Positions 27,065 to 35,766 of a stretch of DNA of 64,000 nt are shown in pieces. The notes below the pieces were generated by a model. The model saw only the letters and a program-made list of their open reading frames with translations. It was not told the origin of the DNA and did not search any database. Positions within the stretch are counted from its first letter, which is position 1. The number at the start of each line of letters is the position of its first letter. Origin of the DNA: Rudanella lutea DSM 19387 (GTDB taxonomy: Bacteria > Bacteroidota > Bacteroidia > Cytophagales > Spirosomataceae); contig NZ_KB913013.1 in NCBI RefSeq assembly GCF_000383955.1, forward strand, positions 477,694-541,693, given 5' to 3'. Both the position numbers and the translations under genes were made by a program.

Positions 27065-27192
27065 TCCCCCGTCCCATTCAATTAGATTAATCTATATTAT
27101 TTATATACTTAAGCCAAATAACGTATATTGCCCACCGTATAACTTACTCTCGGCTCTTCGGTTTACCGGATAGCCCACACAACTCCGTTAGA

Positions 27193-29433
27193 ATGACTTT
27201 TCAGGACGTTGACCTGACCAATTGCGAGCAGGAGCCTATCCATATTCTGGGTCATGTCCAGGGGCATGGCTATTTGGTCGGTATTTTACCCGAAAACTAT
27301 ACCATTGTCCACGTCAGTGCCAATGTTGCCGACCTCATTGGTCGACCTGTAGCCGAAGTGCTTGGTCAACCCATTGACACCCTGCTGGCCCATACCGATT
27401 TACCCACCTCGACCCTGATCGAACTGCTCAATGTGGGGCAGCGTAACAAAGCCTGGGATACCATTAATCCCTACCGGCTTCAGTTCAGCGGGCGATCCTG
27501 GAACCTGATCGTCCACGAACATAACGGCCTGATTTTACTCGAATGGGAGCCCGTGGGTGAGAGCACCCAGCAGATTATGAATCAGCGACTCATTGCCGAG
27601 GCCCTCACCGAGATGCAATCGAGCCGCCAACTGATTGAGTTGCTCCAGAATACCGCCCGGCGGGTAAAAACCATCATCGGCTTCGACCGGGTCATGGTGT
27701 ACCGGTTTGCTCCCGACTGGCACGGTCAGGTGGTTGCCGAAGAAAAAGAAGAGCATCTGGAGCCCTTTCTGGGTCTCCACTATCCGGCTTCCGATATACC
27801 AAGGCAGGCCCGCGAACTCTACAAAACCAATCTGGTCAGGATCATTGCCGATGTTGGTAGCAGCCCCGCCCCTATTCTGTCGCTGCCTGAGTGGCCCGCC
27901 GACCAACCCGTCGACTTAACTCATTCGGTGCTGCGGGCAGTATCGCCCGTGCACATCGAGTACCTCAAAAACATGGGCGTGGGTGCGTCGATGAGTATTT
28001 CGCTGCTGTATCAGGGCGAGCTATGGGGCCTTATGTCGTGCCATCACTACTCACCCCGGTTTGTGGACTTCAGCGCGCGGCAAGCCGCCAGGTTTGTGAG
28101 TCAGTTGCTCTCGGCCGCCCTGGAGTTTCGGAAAGATGAGGAAGACAGCCAACTGCTCAAACTAAGCCGACAAAACGGGCAACATCTGAATAGTCAGTTA
28201 CGGTCCGACGAAGACGTAGTACGCGCCCTGACCCGGCACCCGGTTACGGCCCTCGACCTCACCTCGGCTACGGGTGCGGTGCTGCTGTTCAACAACCAGC
28301 AGTACCGGCTCGGCCAAACACCCGATGAGGCCGCCATCAACAACCTGACAGAGTGGCTCAAGTCGATCGAAACCGACTCATTTTTGGAAACCAATCACTT
28401 AGCCAGCCTGTATCCGCCCGCCGAAACGTTTCGTGACACGGGCGCCGGTATGCTGGCCATTGTGTTGTCGAAAGAAATGAACGAATACCTGCTCTGGTTT
28501 AAGCCCGAACAGATTCAGCAGGTGACATGGGCCGGGAATCCCGACAAACCCGTCACCGTAAACCCCAACGGGCAACATCAGATTAGCCCCCGCAAGAGCT
28601 TTGAAGCCTGGACCGAACTGGTTCGGAACACCTCGGAACCCTGGACCGAGGCCGAGGTAGCAGCCGCCGTCAAACTCCGCGAGGACATTCTACAAATTGT
28701 AACCCGGCAGGCCAACGAGATCCGGTTACTGAACCAGCGTTTGCAGGCAGCCTACGAAGAGCTCGATGCGTTTAGCTACACGGTATCGCACGATTTGCGG
28801 ACACCCCTCTCGTCGATTCGCTGTTACACCGAAATTTTGCTCGAAGAGTACCGCGCCGATTTTAACCCCGACGCACAGGTGCTGTTTCAGAAGGTAATCG
28901 ACTCGACAGACCGGATGCGGGCCCTGATCCGGCACATTCTGTACTACTCGCGCATGGGCCGGGTCGATATTAAAAAGCAGCCAATCAACACCAACGGCCT
29001 CTTGCAAACCATCCGGGAGGAGATTCTGGTTGTGGAAAAAGACCGATCTCTGGCCATTTTGATCGGCGAAACGCCACCTCTGCACGCCGACCCGGTGATG
29101 ATTACCCAGTTGTTTACCAACCTGATTTCCAATGCCGCCAAATACACCCGGTCGGTTCCGTCGGGACTGGTTCACGTAAAAGGGCACGAGGTCGACGGCG
29201 AAGTGATCTATACCGTTTCCGACAACGGAATTGGCTTCGATATGAAAGAAGCGGGCAAAATGTTCGACTTGTTCAAACGGCTCGAAAACGCGCGTCCGTA
29301 CAAAGGCACGGGCGTGGGATTAGCCATCGTGAAGCGGATTATCAATCGGCACGGCGGCAAAATATGGTACCACAGTGAGTTGAATCGGGGAGCCACTTTT
29401 TTTGTTTCGTTACCTGGCGCTCAGGCTCAGTAA
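27193..29433 (+). CDS. bphP: Bacteriophytochrome histidine kinase
   Basis: Red/far-red photoreceptor kinase, 746 residues. The chromophore-binding Cys is C11 in the hallmark NCEQEPIHILGHVQGHGYL, expected to hold biliverdin. Domains: PAS-2 (about 10-115), GAF (about 140-305, with RVMVYRFAPDWHG and GLHYPASDIPRQARELY), PHY (about 320-500), HisKA with YTVSHDLRTPLSS (His about 533), and HATPase with SDNGIGFDM and GTGVGLAIVKR. A receiver gene follows three bases after the stop and a heme oxygenase after that, so sensor, output partner and chromophore supply are together. Confidence 0.96.
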   Translation: MTFQDVDLTNCEQEPIHILGHVQGHGYLVGILPENYTIVHVSANVADLIGRPVAEVLGQPIDTLLAHTDLPTSTLIELLNVGQRNKAWDTINPYRLQFSGRSWNLIVHEHNGLILLEWEPVGESTQQIMNQRLIAEALTEMQSSRQLIELLQNTARRVKTIIGFDRVMVYRFAPDWHGQVVAEEKEEHLEPFLGLHYPASDIPRQARELYKTNLVRIIADVGSSPAPILSLPEWPADQPVDLTHSVLRAVSPVHIEYLKNMGVGASMSISLLYQGELWGLMSCHHYSPRFVDFSARQAARFVSQLLSAALEFRKDEEDSQLLKLSRQNGQHLNSQLRSDEDVVRALTRHPVTALDLTSATGAVLLFNNQQYRLGQTPDEAAINNLTEWLKSIETDSFLETNHLASLYPPAETFRDTGAGMLAIVLSKEMNEYLLWFKPEQIQQVTWAGNPDKPVTVNPNGQHQISPRKSFEAWTELVRNTSEPWTEAEVAAAVKLREDILQIVTRQANEIRLLNQRLQAAYEELDAFSYTVSHDLRTPLSSIRCYTEILLEEYRADFNPDAQVLFQKVIDSTDRMRALIRHILYYSRMGRVDIKKQPINTNGLLQTIREEILVVEKDRSLAILIGETPPLHADPVMITQLFTNLISNAAKYTRSVPSGLVHVKGHEVDGEVIYTVSDNGIGFDMKEAGKMFDLFKRLENARPYKGTGVGLAIVKRIINRHGGKIWYHSELNRGATFFVSLPGAQAQ

Positions 29434-29436
29434 GTT

Positions 29437-29868
29437 ATGACCGACATTTTATACGTTGAAGACAATCCCGACGACGTGGAGGTCTTCAGACGATTGCTGA
29501 ACAAGTTGGAGCGTCCGCTTCAGTACACAATTCTAACAAGCGGTTCGGACGCGATCCGGTACCTCTCGGCCGAGGGGGCAGAGCCTCACCGAACTATGTC
29601 TTTACCTAGACTGGTGTTGCTCGACATTAATCTGGTGGGTATCAGCGGTATTGACGTGCTGCGGTGGGCGCGTACCGACGAACGCACCCGCCTGCTGCCC
29701 ATCATTGCCTACAGTACCTCCGACAACCCAAGCGATATTCGGCAGGCCTACGAAGCCGGGGCCAACGCCTACATCGTAAAACCGGGCAGTTATCCTGAAA
29801 CCGGGGCCCTGCTCCGGCGGCTCTGCCATTTTTGGTTGGACGATAACGCCCAAATTGACCACCCATGA
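29437..29868 (+). CDS. Rcp1-type single-domain response regulator
   Basis: 143 residues, receiver domain only. Acidic pocket YVEDNPDD (residues 6-13), phospho-acceptor D63 in LVLLDINL, and the switch Lys in YIVKPGSY (K115). This is the Rcp1 group paired with phytochrome kinases in cyanobacteria and Bacteroidetes. No DNA-binding output, so it must act through protein contacts. It lies between the phytochrome and heme oxygenase genes and overlaps the latter by four bases. Confidence 0.94.
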   Translation: MTDILYVEDNPDDVEVFRRLLNKLERPLQYTILTSGSDAIRYLSAEGAEPHRTMSLPRLVLLDINLVGISGIDVLRWARTDERTRLLPIIAYSTSDNPSDIRQAYEAGANAYIVKPGSYPETGALLRRLCHFWLDDNAQIDHP

Positions 29869-30476
29869 ACGAGCTGCTCCTGCGTCTGCGCGACGAAACG
29901 CGCCCACACCATATCGAAACCGAACAACTGCTCTATACCGATGCGCTCCGGTCGGGCACCTTGTCGACCGATCAGTACCGGCACCTGTTGCTGACCCACG
30001 GCGTTTTTCATCAGGCGCTCGAAGCCGCCATCGACAACGAGCCGGCTTTTTTCTCGGACTACCGGCCCGATACCCGCCGAAAAACAGAGTGGCTTCGGGC
30101 CGATCTGGAAACCGTTCAATTGTCGCTACCTGCTTTTCCCCAACCGGTATTCTCAGGCTGGAGCCCGGTTCAACTACTCGGAGCTGCGTATGTGGGCGAA
30201 GGCTCCATGCTGGGCGGCAAAACGGTCTGGCATTATTTGGAACAAAGCGAAGCCCTGCAACCCCTGCTCCACAGTGCCCGCTTTTACCGGGGCTATGGTA
30301 TGCATACGGGGCCGTTATGGCGTGAGTTTGGCGAGTTTGCCTTTGCGCAAGGTGCCCCCGATGCCGATGCCGTTGTAGCCGCTGCCCAGCAGGCTTTTGA
30401 TTGTTACCGCAAAATCTTTGGGTATACAGCCCCTCAGGTATTTGGCCATCTCCCAGCCGATACCAGCGTGTGTTAA
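29865..30476 (+). CDS. bphO: Heme oxygenase (biliverdin-producing), BphO-like
   Basis: 203 residues. Cleaves heme to biliverdin, the chromophore of the neighbouring phytochrome. The N-terminal RDETRPHHIETEQLLYTDAL holds the candidate proximal His (H15 or H16). The distal-helix glycine motif is represented by LLGAAYVGEGSMLGGKTVW. Its ATG overlaps the receiver stop codon (ATGA). The stop TAA at 30474-30476 lies inside the terminal GTTAAGT of a family C repeat element. Confidence 0.9.
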   Translation: MNELLLRLRDETRPHHIETEQLLYTDALRSGTLSTDQYRHLLLTHGVFHQALEAAIDNEPAFFSDYRPDTRRKTEWLRADLETVQLSLPAFPQPVFSGWSPVQLLGAAYVGEGSMLGGKTVWHYLEQSEALQPLLHSARFYRGYGMHTGPLWREFGEFAFAQGAPDADAVVAAAQQAFDCYRKIFGYTAPQVFGHLPADTSVC

Positions 30477-30718
30477 GTGCTGAATCAAAATCAAATGTAT
30501 AATGTACAATGTAGAATGAATAGTGAAAGGCTGACAACCAGCACATTGAGCCTTTTTCCATTATTCATTACTGAGTACTGGACATTAGATGTTAGACATT
30601 AGACGTTAGACCTCCATATATAAAGGTAGTGAGTTTAACGTCCAGTGTCTGAAGTCCGAATGTCCAATACTGAATTTTCATTATTCACTACCCATTGTAC
30701 ATTATTCTTTCACTTAAT
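30472..30718. repeat. Family C element spanning stop codon to stop codon, with a nested family D element
   Basis: Begins GTTAAGT at 30472 (containing the heme oxygenase stop TAA) and ends ACTTAAT at 30718 (containing, on the minus strand, the stop TAA of the PAS kinase). Arms share ATAATGTACAATG and its complement. The first about 30 bases match the left end of the element at 16895 nearly exactly. A family D element (30572-30673) interrupts the right arm. Confidence 0.8.
30572..30673. repeat. Family D repeat copy 1, nested in a family C element
   Basis: 102 bases with imperfect terminal inverted repeats TGAGTACTGG and CCAATACTGA. Its interior closely matches the copy at 47396-47496, including ACATTAGACGTTAGACCTCC and CGTCCAGTGTCTGAAGTCCG. 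Two long, near-identical copies in one window point to a dispersed, once-mobile unit. Confidence 0.8.
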
Positions 30719-32270
30719 CGACAGGCAGAAATACTTTAAACGTGGTACCCTCGTCTGGAATGCTGCTCACGTCGATTGCCCCACCGTGGCTTTCGACCAC
30801 CCGCTGGCAAATAGCCAACCCAATGCCCGTACCTGTGTAATCGGCCGGGTCGTGTAGCCGCTGGAATGGCTGGAAGATACGACCTTTGTACTTCTCGTCG
30901 AACCCGATACCGTTGTCGGTCACGGTGATGAGCCAGTACGAGTTGGAACGGGGCAAATCGTCAGGCAGGTCGGCGGGTGTGGCCTGCCGGGCTTTTATTT
31001 GTACCACGGGCGGGCGGTTGGCCCCGGCAAACTTAAGCGCATTGGCCAGCAGGTTCTGCATCAGTTGGCGTAACCGGAAGGCGCTACCCCGAACCACGGG
31101 CAAAGCCGCCACTTCTATCGTCGCTTTTTTCTCCGAAATACCTATTTCCAGATCACTCACGACCTCGTTAACAATCTCATTGAGCCGAACAGGCTGATGG
31201 GCTTCCCGCCGACCCGCCAACTGCGAGTACGCGAGCAGGTCTTTGATGAGCATCTGCATCCGCCGGGCTGATTTCTGAATCCGGCGGGTCATGTCGCGCT
31301 CACCGTCCGACAGGTTATCTTCAAATTGATTTTGTAGAATATCGCTGAACGTCTGAATCTTACGCAGGGGCTCCTGCAAATCGTGCGAAGCCACGTAAGC
31401 AAACGACTGGAGGTTTTCGTTGGATTGCCGCAGGCTTTGGTTCATGGCCTCAAGCTGATGCCGGTACTGCCGGTCGATGGTGATATCGACGGCAGAGGTC
31501 ACCACACCTTTGTCGGCGCGGGCAACGGTCACGGCATACAGCCGGTCGTTGTAAGCCAGTTCATACGATTCGGGTTCGCCGGTGGTAGCCACCCGCACCA
31601 GCCGATCGAACTCACCCGATTCGCGGGCTTCGGGCTCGATCGTCAACAGGGATTCACGGAGCCGGGCCTGCCCTCGTTCGCCCCAGTTAACCAAGGCCTG
31701 CCCGTTGGCCTGTAATGTCTGAAAATCAACAATTTGAGAATCATCGTTGTACACGGCTTCGTGCAGGGCGACGGCTGTCTGCGAATAATCCAGAATTGCC
31801 TGCACAACAGGCGAAAGCGGCCCATCGGCAGCGGCTTTTTTCTGGGAGGTGATATCCGTCCACGACAGCACCAGCCCATTACCAAATGGCTCAGCCCCGG
31901 CCAGAAACCAGGTTTCTTCGGTGTCGATCGTGTATGAAAACTCGAAGGAGACGGCTTGCTTCTGGAGAAACGCAGCGGTGTAGTGTGCCAGATGACCTGC
32001 GGGTACCAGATTGGGAAACAAATCCCGGAGAGTTTGCCCCGTTACCGGCCCCTCAACCCAACTCACGAGCGTGCTGAACCGGGCGTTGGCTACCCGAACA
32101 ACCCAGTCGTCTATCGCCCCGGTATCCGGGCCATCAACCGGTTCACAGTACGCTATATAGCCCGGGGTAGCGTCGAAAATCCCTCCGATCAGCCCCGCTG
32201 ACGAGAAAGAAGCCCGTTGGTTTGGTATGTTCTCACCGTCAGCGTGTCGGTGAGTCTGGTTGAATAACAA
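30714..32270 (-). CDS. PAS-domain sensor histidine kinase
   Basis: 518 residues from a TTG at 32270; no ATG precedes the first domain, and the frame stays open for about 90 bases upstream without a better start. Two PAS-like regions (about 20-150 and 165-285) lead into a coiled coil (LEAMNQSLRQSNENLQSF), HisKA with YVASHDLQEPLRKIQTFSDI, and HATPase with VTDNGIGFDEKYKGRIFQPF and GTGIGLAICQRVVESHGG. The SHDLQEPLRKI phosphorylation motif is typical of phytochrome-type kinases. No cognate receiver is adjacent. Confidence 0.9.
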   Translation of the reverse strand: MLFNQTHRHADGENIPNQRASFSSAGLIGGIFDATPGYIAYCEPVDGPDTGAIDDWVVRVANARFSTLVSWVEGPVTGQTLRDLFPNLVPAGHLAHYTAAFLQKQAVSFEFSYTIDTEETWFLAGAEPFGNGLVLSWTDITSQKKAAADGPLSPVVQAILDYSQTAVALHEAVYNDDSQIVDFQTLQANGQALVNWGERGQARLRESLLTIEPEARESGEFDRLVRVATTGEPESYELAYNDRLYAVTVARADKGVVTSAVDITIDRQYRHQLEAMNQSLRQSNENLQSFAYVASHDLQEPLRKIQTFSDILQNQFEDNLSDGERDMTRRIQKSARRMQMLIKDLLAYSQLAGRREAHQPVRLNEIVNEVVSDLEIGISEKKATIEVAALPVVRGSAFRLRQLMQNLLANALKFAGANRPPVVQIKARQATPADLPDDLPRSNSYWLITVTDNGIGFDEKYKGRIFQPFQRLHDPADYTGTGIGLAICQRVVESHGGAIDVSSIPDEGTTFKVFLPVD

Positions 32271-32427
32271 GGATCGTTGAGTCGGTTTATCGCTGTTGGC
32301 TCCAAATTGATCGACAATATAAGGAGCACGGGATTTTTTACCTACCCACTCGCCCGGATTCGTGCGCTAAAACTACTTTGGGGTCAACACACGGGTCTAT
32401 CGACCCTTCGGCGATCTACTTTCCCCT

Positions 32428-32838
32428 CTATACGGCAGCATACGTACGCTGCCCGCATAGCTGGCAAAGTTGCGTCTGAGTCTGGGTTAACAGTGCCGAT
32501 GCAGCCTCGGAAAGGCCCAGCTGCTCATCGTCGACAAGCATATAGTCGTAGCCCCGCAGCAGCAGATGAAGGGTAGCCGCCAGTTCGGGTTCGGCCAGCA
32601 GGGTTTCGGTACGCACCTCACCCGGCCATACCTGCGGCAGTTGGGTGGCCCAGCCTTGCAGGCGGGTTTCGGCCTGATTTTTAGCCTGATGAAACGAATC
32701 TTTGGTCAAAGCCCGACCTGTTTCGATCGTGTACGGATACACAACCGTGAGCCGCACGGGCTCGTCGGTCGAGGACCAGCGATGCAGGATCTGCGAGGCA
32801 TCGGCTGTACAATTCGTGAGATAGAGGGCAGTCTTCAT
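32428..32838 (-). CDS. Small protein of unknown function, possibly UspA-like fold
   Basis: 136 residues. No confident family. The N-terminus (MKTALYLTNCTADASQILHR) and alternating hydrophobic strands (VRLTVVYPY, YDYMLVDDE) suggest a Rossmann-like or universal-stress-like alpha/beta fold, shorter than usual UspA and without its ATP motif. It has its own promoter (TAGTTTTG, 32865-32872) and a palindrome near -60 that could bind the Crp-type regulator encoded just upstream. Confidence 0.6.
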   Translation of the reverse strand: MKTALYLTNCTADASQILHRWSSTDEPVRLTVVYPYTIETGRALTKDSFHQAKNQAETRLQGWATQLPQVWPGEVRTETLLAEPELAATLHLLLRGYDYMLVDDEQLGLSEAASALLTQTQTQLCQLCGQRTYAAV

Positions 32839-32864
32839 GCGCCGGTTGACGATTAATTACCCCA

Positions 32865-32872
32865 CAAAACTA
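32865..32872 (-). promoter_or_regulatory. -7 promoter box of the 32428-32838 gene
   Basis: Minus-strand TAGTTTTG fits TAnnTTTG, about 30 bases before the start codon. No clear TTG is found at -33, which would fit an activator-dependent promoter. Confidence 0.5.
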
Positions 32873-32911
32873 ATCGGCCCCATCCGCTGCCCGAATGAGA
32901 CCGATTAGGTT

Positions 32912-32930
32912 CTGACCTGATGTTGGTCAG
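32912..32930. promoter_or_regulatory. Candidate Crp/FNR-type operator CTGACC-N7-GGTCAG
   Basis: Perfect 6-base arms with a 7-base spacer, centred about 60 bases before the predicted start of transcription of the 32428-32838 gene. This is the usual place for a class I Crp-family activator. It lies between that gene and the receiver-Crp regulator gene, the natural candidate to bind it (inference). Confidence 0.45.
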
Positions 32931-32947
32931 GTTGGTAAAAAATTAGC

Positions 32948-34000
32948 TTACCAGTTGGCCCGGCGGAGCTTTTCAGCCTGCACCACCCGAATACTCGACC
33001 CCACCATTTCGATCAGGCCATCCTGCTTAAACTCGCTCAGGGTGCGAATAAGCGACTCGGTTGCCGTACCGACAAGCGAAGCCAGATCGTCGCGTGAGAG
33101 CTGAATCAGGCCCGGCCCCGACTGGGGCTGCCGGCTGTGTAGCCACAGGAGCGCATCGGCCACCCGCCGACGGAGCGAATGGTACGCCATGCCCACCAGC
33201 TGCTGCTCCCGCTCGCCCACGCGCCCGGCCAGCAACTGAATAAACTGATGGCTAACGTCCTGATTGGCCAGCAAAAGCTGCTGAAAATCGGCCTGCGGAA
33301 TATACACCAGCTCTGAGTCGTCGATGGTCACCGCCGACTCCGTGTATTCGCGGTCTTCGAGCAGGGCCAGATATCCGAAAAATTCACCCGCGTTATAGAT
33401 TCCCGTAATGAGCTCTTTACCGTCGGCATTGGTCCGTACGGTTTTTACTTTGCCTGATTTCAGGAAATACAAACGGGTTGGTTCGTCGCCCTCGGTGTAC
33501 AGATACTGCTTTTTCCGAACGGCATGCACCTTACGGTCGGCCGAAAGGCTTTCCAGATTGGCCGTGCTGCGGGCATCGTCAAGAAACTGGTCGAGGCCGT
33601 TTTGCTGGAGATCGTAAGCCGGGCGCATGTGCTGAAACCGGTTTAGCCGGCCCTCAATGGCGCTCAGGAGTTCGCTTTCTTCAAACGGCTTGGTGAGGTA
33701 ATCATCGGCCCCCAGTTCCATCCCTTTACGGAAATCGGTACGCTCGGTTTTGGCGGTCAGAAAGATAAACGGCACGCCCGACAGCTGCGGGTTCTTATTA
33801 AAGATCTGCAATACCCCGTAGCCATCGAGCACGGGCATCATAATGTCGCAGATAACCAGGTCGGGCCGGGTTGCCAGAGCCTTTTCTACGCCCACCTTAC
33901 CGTTTTCGGCCGTGAGCACGTTGTAGTTGGCTAACTCCAGAATTTCGGCGGTGGTTTCGCGTATAGCCTCGTTATCTTCAATCAAGAGGATGGTCTTCAT
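32948..34000 (-). CDS. Response regulator fused to Crp/FNR: REC-cNMP-HTH
   Basis: 350 residues. Receiver at 1-120 with D52 in LVICDIMMPVLDGYG and the switch Lys in YLTKPFEESEL. Cyclic-nucleotide-binding-like domain at about 145-260 (KSGKVKTVRTNADGKELITG, YNAGEFFGYLALLEDREY). Crp-type winged helix at about 275-345 (LSRDDLASLVGTATESLIRTLSEF). No cysteines suited to an FNR Fe-S cluster are seen in the N-terminal part, so phosphorylation rather than oxygen may be the direct input. Its kinase gene lies immediately upstream and overlaps by 23 bases. Confidence 0.93.
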   Translation of the reverse strand: MKTILLIEDNEAIRETTAEILELANYNVLTAENGKVGVEKALATRPDLVICDIMMPVLDGYGVLQIFNKNPQLSGVPFIFLTAKTERTDFRKGMELGADDYLTKPFEESELLSAIEGRLNRFQHMRPAYDLQQNGLDQFLDDARSTANLESLSADRKVHAVRKKQYLYTEGDEPTRLYFLKSGKVKTVRTNADGKELITGIYNAGEFFGYLALLEDREYTESAVTIDDSELVYIPQADFQQLLLANQDVSHQFIQLLAGRVGEREQQLVGMAYHSLRRRVADALLWLHSRQPQSGPGLIQLSRDDLASLVGTATESLIRTLSEFKQDGLIEMVGSSIRVVQAEKLRRANW

Positions 34001-35582
34001 AAGGGAGAATAAGGGTGATAGTCGTTCCGTTGTTAAGTTCGCTCTGCAACTGCACCGAGCCCTGCATCAGTTCAGCGTATTTGGCCACAATATGCAACCC
34101 AAGGCCCGTACCGGCCACATTAATTGCGTTTTTGGCCCGGAAAAACTGCTCAAACAGATGCTGCTGGTCATCGGGCGAAATACCAATGCCCTGGTCAGTA
34201 ACCGTCATGGTCAGCTGCCCCTCCTGGCAGGTTGCCCGAATAGCGATTTCGGAGCCTTCGCCTGAGTACTTGATGGCGTTGGACAGCACGTTGACAATCA
34301 TTTTGCGGAGCAGCGAAGGATCGAGCCAGATCGGTTTCGGGCAGTCCAGGTCGGTATGCACTACCTGCCCGGTTTTGAGCATGCTGTGCATATCGGCTAC
34401 GGTTTCGGTAACCAGTTGGGGCAGACTGACCCGCGCCGGGTGGGCCACAATTTTACCCTCTTCGAGTTTACCGACCGACAAAAACTCCTCCAGAATATCG
34501 TTGAGATGCTTCACCGACGCCCGAATCCGGTGCAGATGCCGGAGCCGCTTCTCCTGCTGATCGCCCTCGGGGTATTTTTCAATCAGGGTGGTGGCGTTGA
34601 GTACCGCCGTGAGTGGCGTGCGAAACTCGTGCGATGCCATCGAGACAAAGCGCGATTTCAGCTCGCCCAGTTCGCGCTCCGTTTTGAGAGCCTGCGCCAG
34701 CTCATCTTTCGATTGTTCGAGCTGTTCGAGCGTATTCATGAGCGCGTGCGTGCGGTCGGCCACTTTTTGTTCCAGTTCGGCGTTGAGCCGCTCCACCTGG
34801 CTTTTCTGTTCGAGCAGTTGCCGCTCCACTTCGCGCTTAAACGTAATGTCGATAATGTAGGCCACGGCGTACAGGGCCTGATCGAGCCGGAAGTAGCTGA
34901 GGCTAATCTCGACCGGAAACAGCGTGCCGTTTTTGCGTTGCGCGTGCAAATCGCGGTTGTGCCCCATGGGCCGAACCTGCGGGTTACGGTTAAACGACTT
35001 GCGGAGATTTTCGTGCTGATGACTCACTGAATCGGGCACAAGTTGCTCAATGGATAGGCCTACGAGCTCGCCTTCTTCGTACCCAAACAGTTGATCCGCC
35101 AGTTGATTGGCCGACACAACCCGCCCCTGTTGGTCGGAGACAATGATGCCGATGGTCGCGTTTGAAAAGATAGCCTCGTAGCGCCGGACACTGTGGTTCA
35201 GCTCGCGCTCGGTGCGGTGCAGTTGCTCGCGGTTTACGAGTCGGACCAGCGCCAGCTTGCCTTCGGGAAACAGGGTGATGGTAAGCCGCGCCCAGAACGT
35301 AGACCCGTCGTGCCGCACCATCTCGGCTTCTTCTTCGTGTGCACCCACCTGAAGCAATCGGGCCAGGGCCTCGTGCTGCCCCTCTGCCGAGAGGGGCTCC
35401 TGCCGGAACCAGGGCCCGGTCTGCTGTAGCAAGGGTTCCTCTGAGGGGTAGCCCAACAACCGGATACCCGCCTGATTGATACGCACGTACCGGTTTTGCT
35501 CCAGGTCAAATACGCCCAGAAAATCATCTTCCTGCTCAAACAACAGATCGGTCAATGTATTGGTGTACAAGCCAGTAAGCAT
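33978..35582 (-). CDS. PAS-PAS sensor histidine kinase, partner of the REC-Crp regulator
   Basis: 534 residues from the ATG at 35582 (a TTG at 35612 is also in frame). Two PAS domains (about 10-125 and 130-250; YEAIFSNATIGIIVSDQQGR, PVEISLSYFRLDQALYAVAY) are followed by a long coiled coil (QLLEQKSQVERLNAELEQKV). Then HisKA with MASHEFRTPLTAVLNATTL and HATPase with NVLSNAIKYSGEG, VTDQGIGISPDDQ and GTGLGLHIVAKY. No membrane helix, so it is a cytoplasmic sensor. It overlaps the regulator start by 23 bases, which argues for a dedicated pair. Confidence 0.92.
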   Translation of the reverse strand: MLTGLYTNTLTDLLFEQEDDFLGVFDLEQNRYVRINQAGIRLLGYPSEEPLLQQTGPWFRQEPLSAEGQHEALARLLQVGAHEEEAEMVRHDGSTFWARLTITLFPEGKLALVRLVNREQLHRTERELNHSVRRYEAIFSNATIGIIVSDQQGRVVSANQLADQLFGYEEGELVGLSIEQLVPDSVSHQHENLRKSFNRNPQVRPMGHNRDLHAQRKNGTLFPVEISLSYFRLDQALYAVAYIIDITFKREVERQLLEQKSQVERLNAELEQKVADRTHALMNTLEQLEQSKDELAQALKTERELGELKSRFVSMASHEFRTPLTAVLNATTLIEKYPEGDQQEKRLRHLHRIRASVKHLNDILEEFLSVGKLEEGKIVAHPARVSLPQLVTETVADMHSMLKTGQVVHTDLDCPKPIWLDPSLLRKMIVNVLSNAIKYSGEGSEIAIRATCQEGQLTMTVTDQGIGISPDDQQHLFEQFFRAKNAINVAGTGLGLHIVAKYAELMQGSVQLQSELNNGTTITLILPYEDHPLD

Positions 35583-35751
35583 ACTGTAAAGGCGGTATCT
35601 GTGAGTAATCAACTGAGTGTTTGAGGTTGCAAATTACGCCGAATCTGGTCACCGGGGAAACGATTAGTCAATTGCCTGATAAAAGTCATATACCCAAAAC
35701 TACCCTGGCTCGTATTTTTATCCCTGAATTCGCCCGGGCGAACCCGGGTTG

Positions 35752-35759
35752 TAGCTTTG
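35752..35759 (+). promoter_or_regulatory. -7 promoter box of the thioredoxin-like gene
   Basis: TAGCTTTG fits TAnnTTTG, 7 bases before the ATG at 35767. The mRNA would therefore be almost leaderless. No TTG is obvious at -33. Confidence 0.5.
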
Positions 35760-35766
35760 ATTTCCC

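Noticed and set aside
29602-30561. 319-residue minus-strand frame across the receiver and heme oxygenase genes
   Set aside because: It overlaps two well-supported genes and a word repeat, with no recognisable domain.
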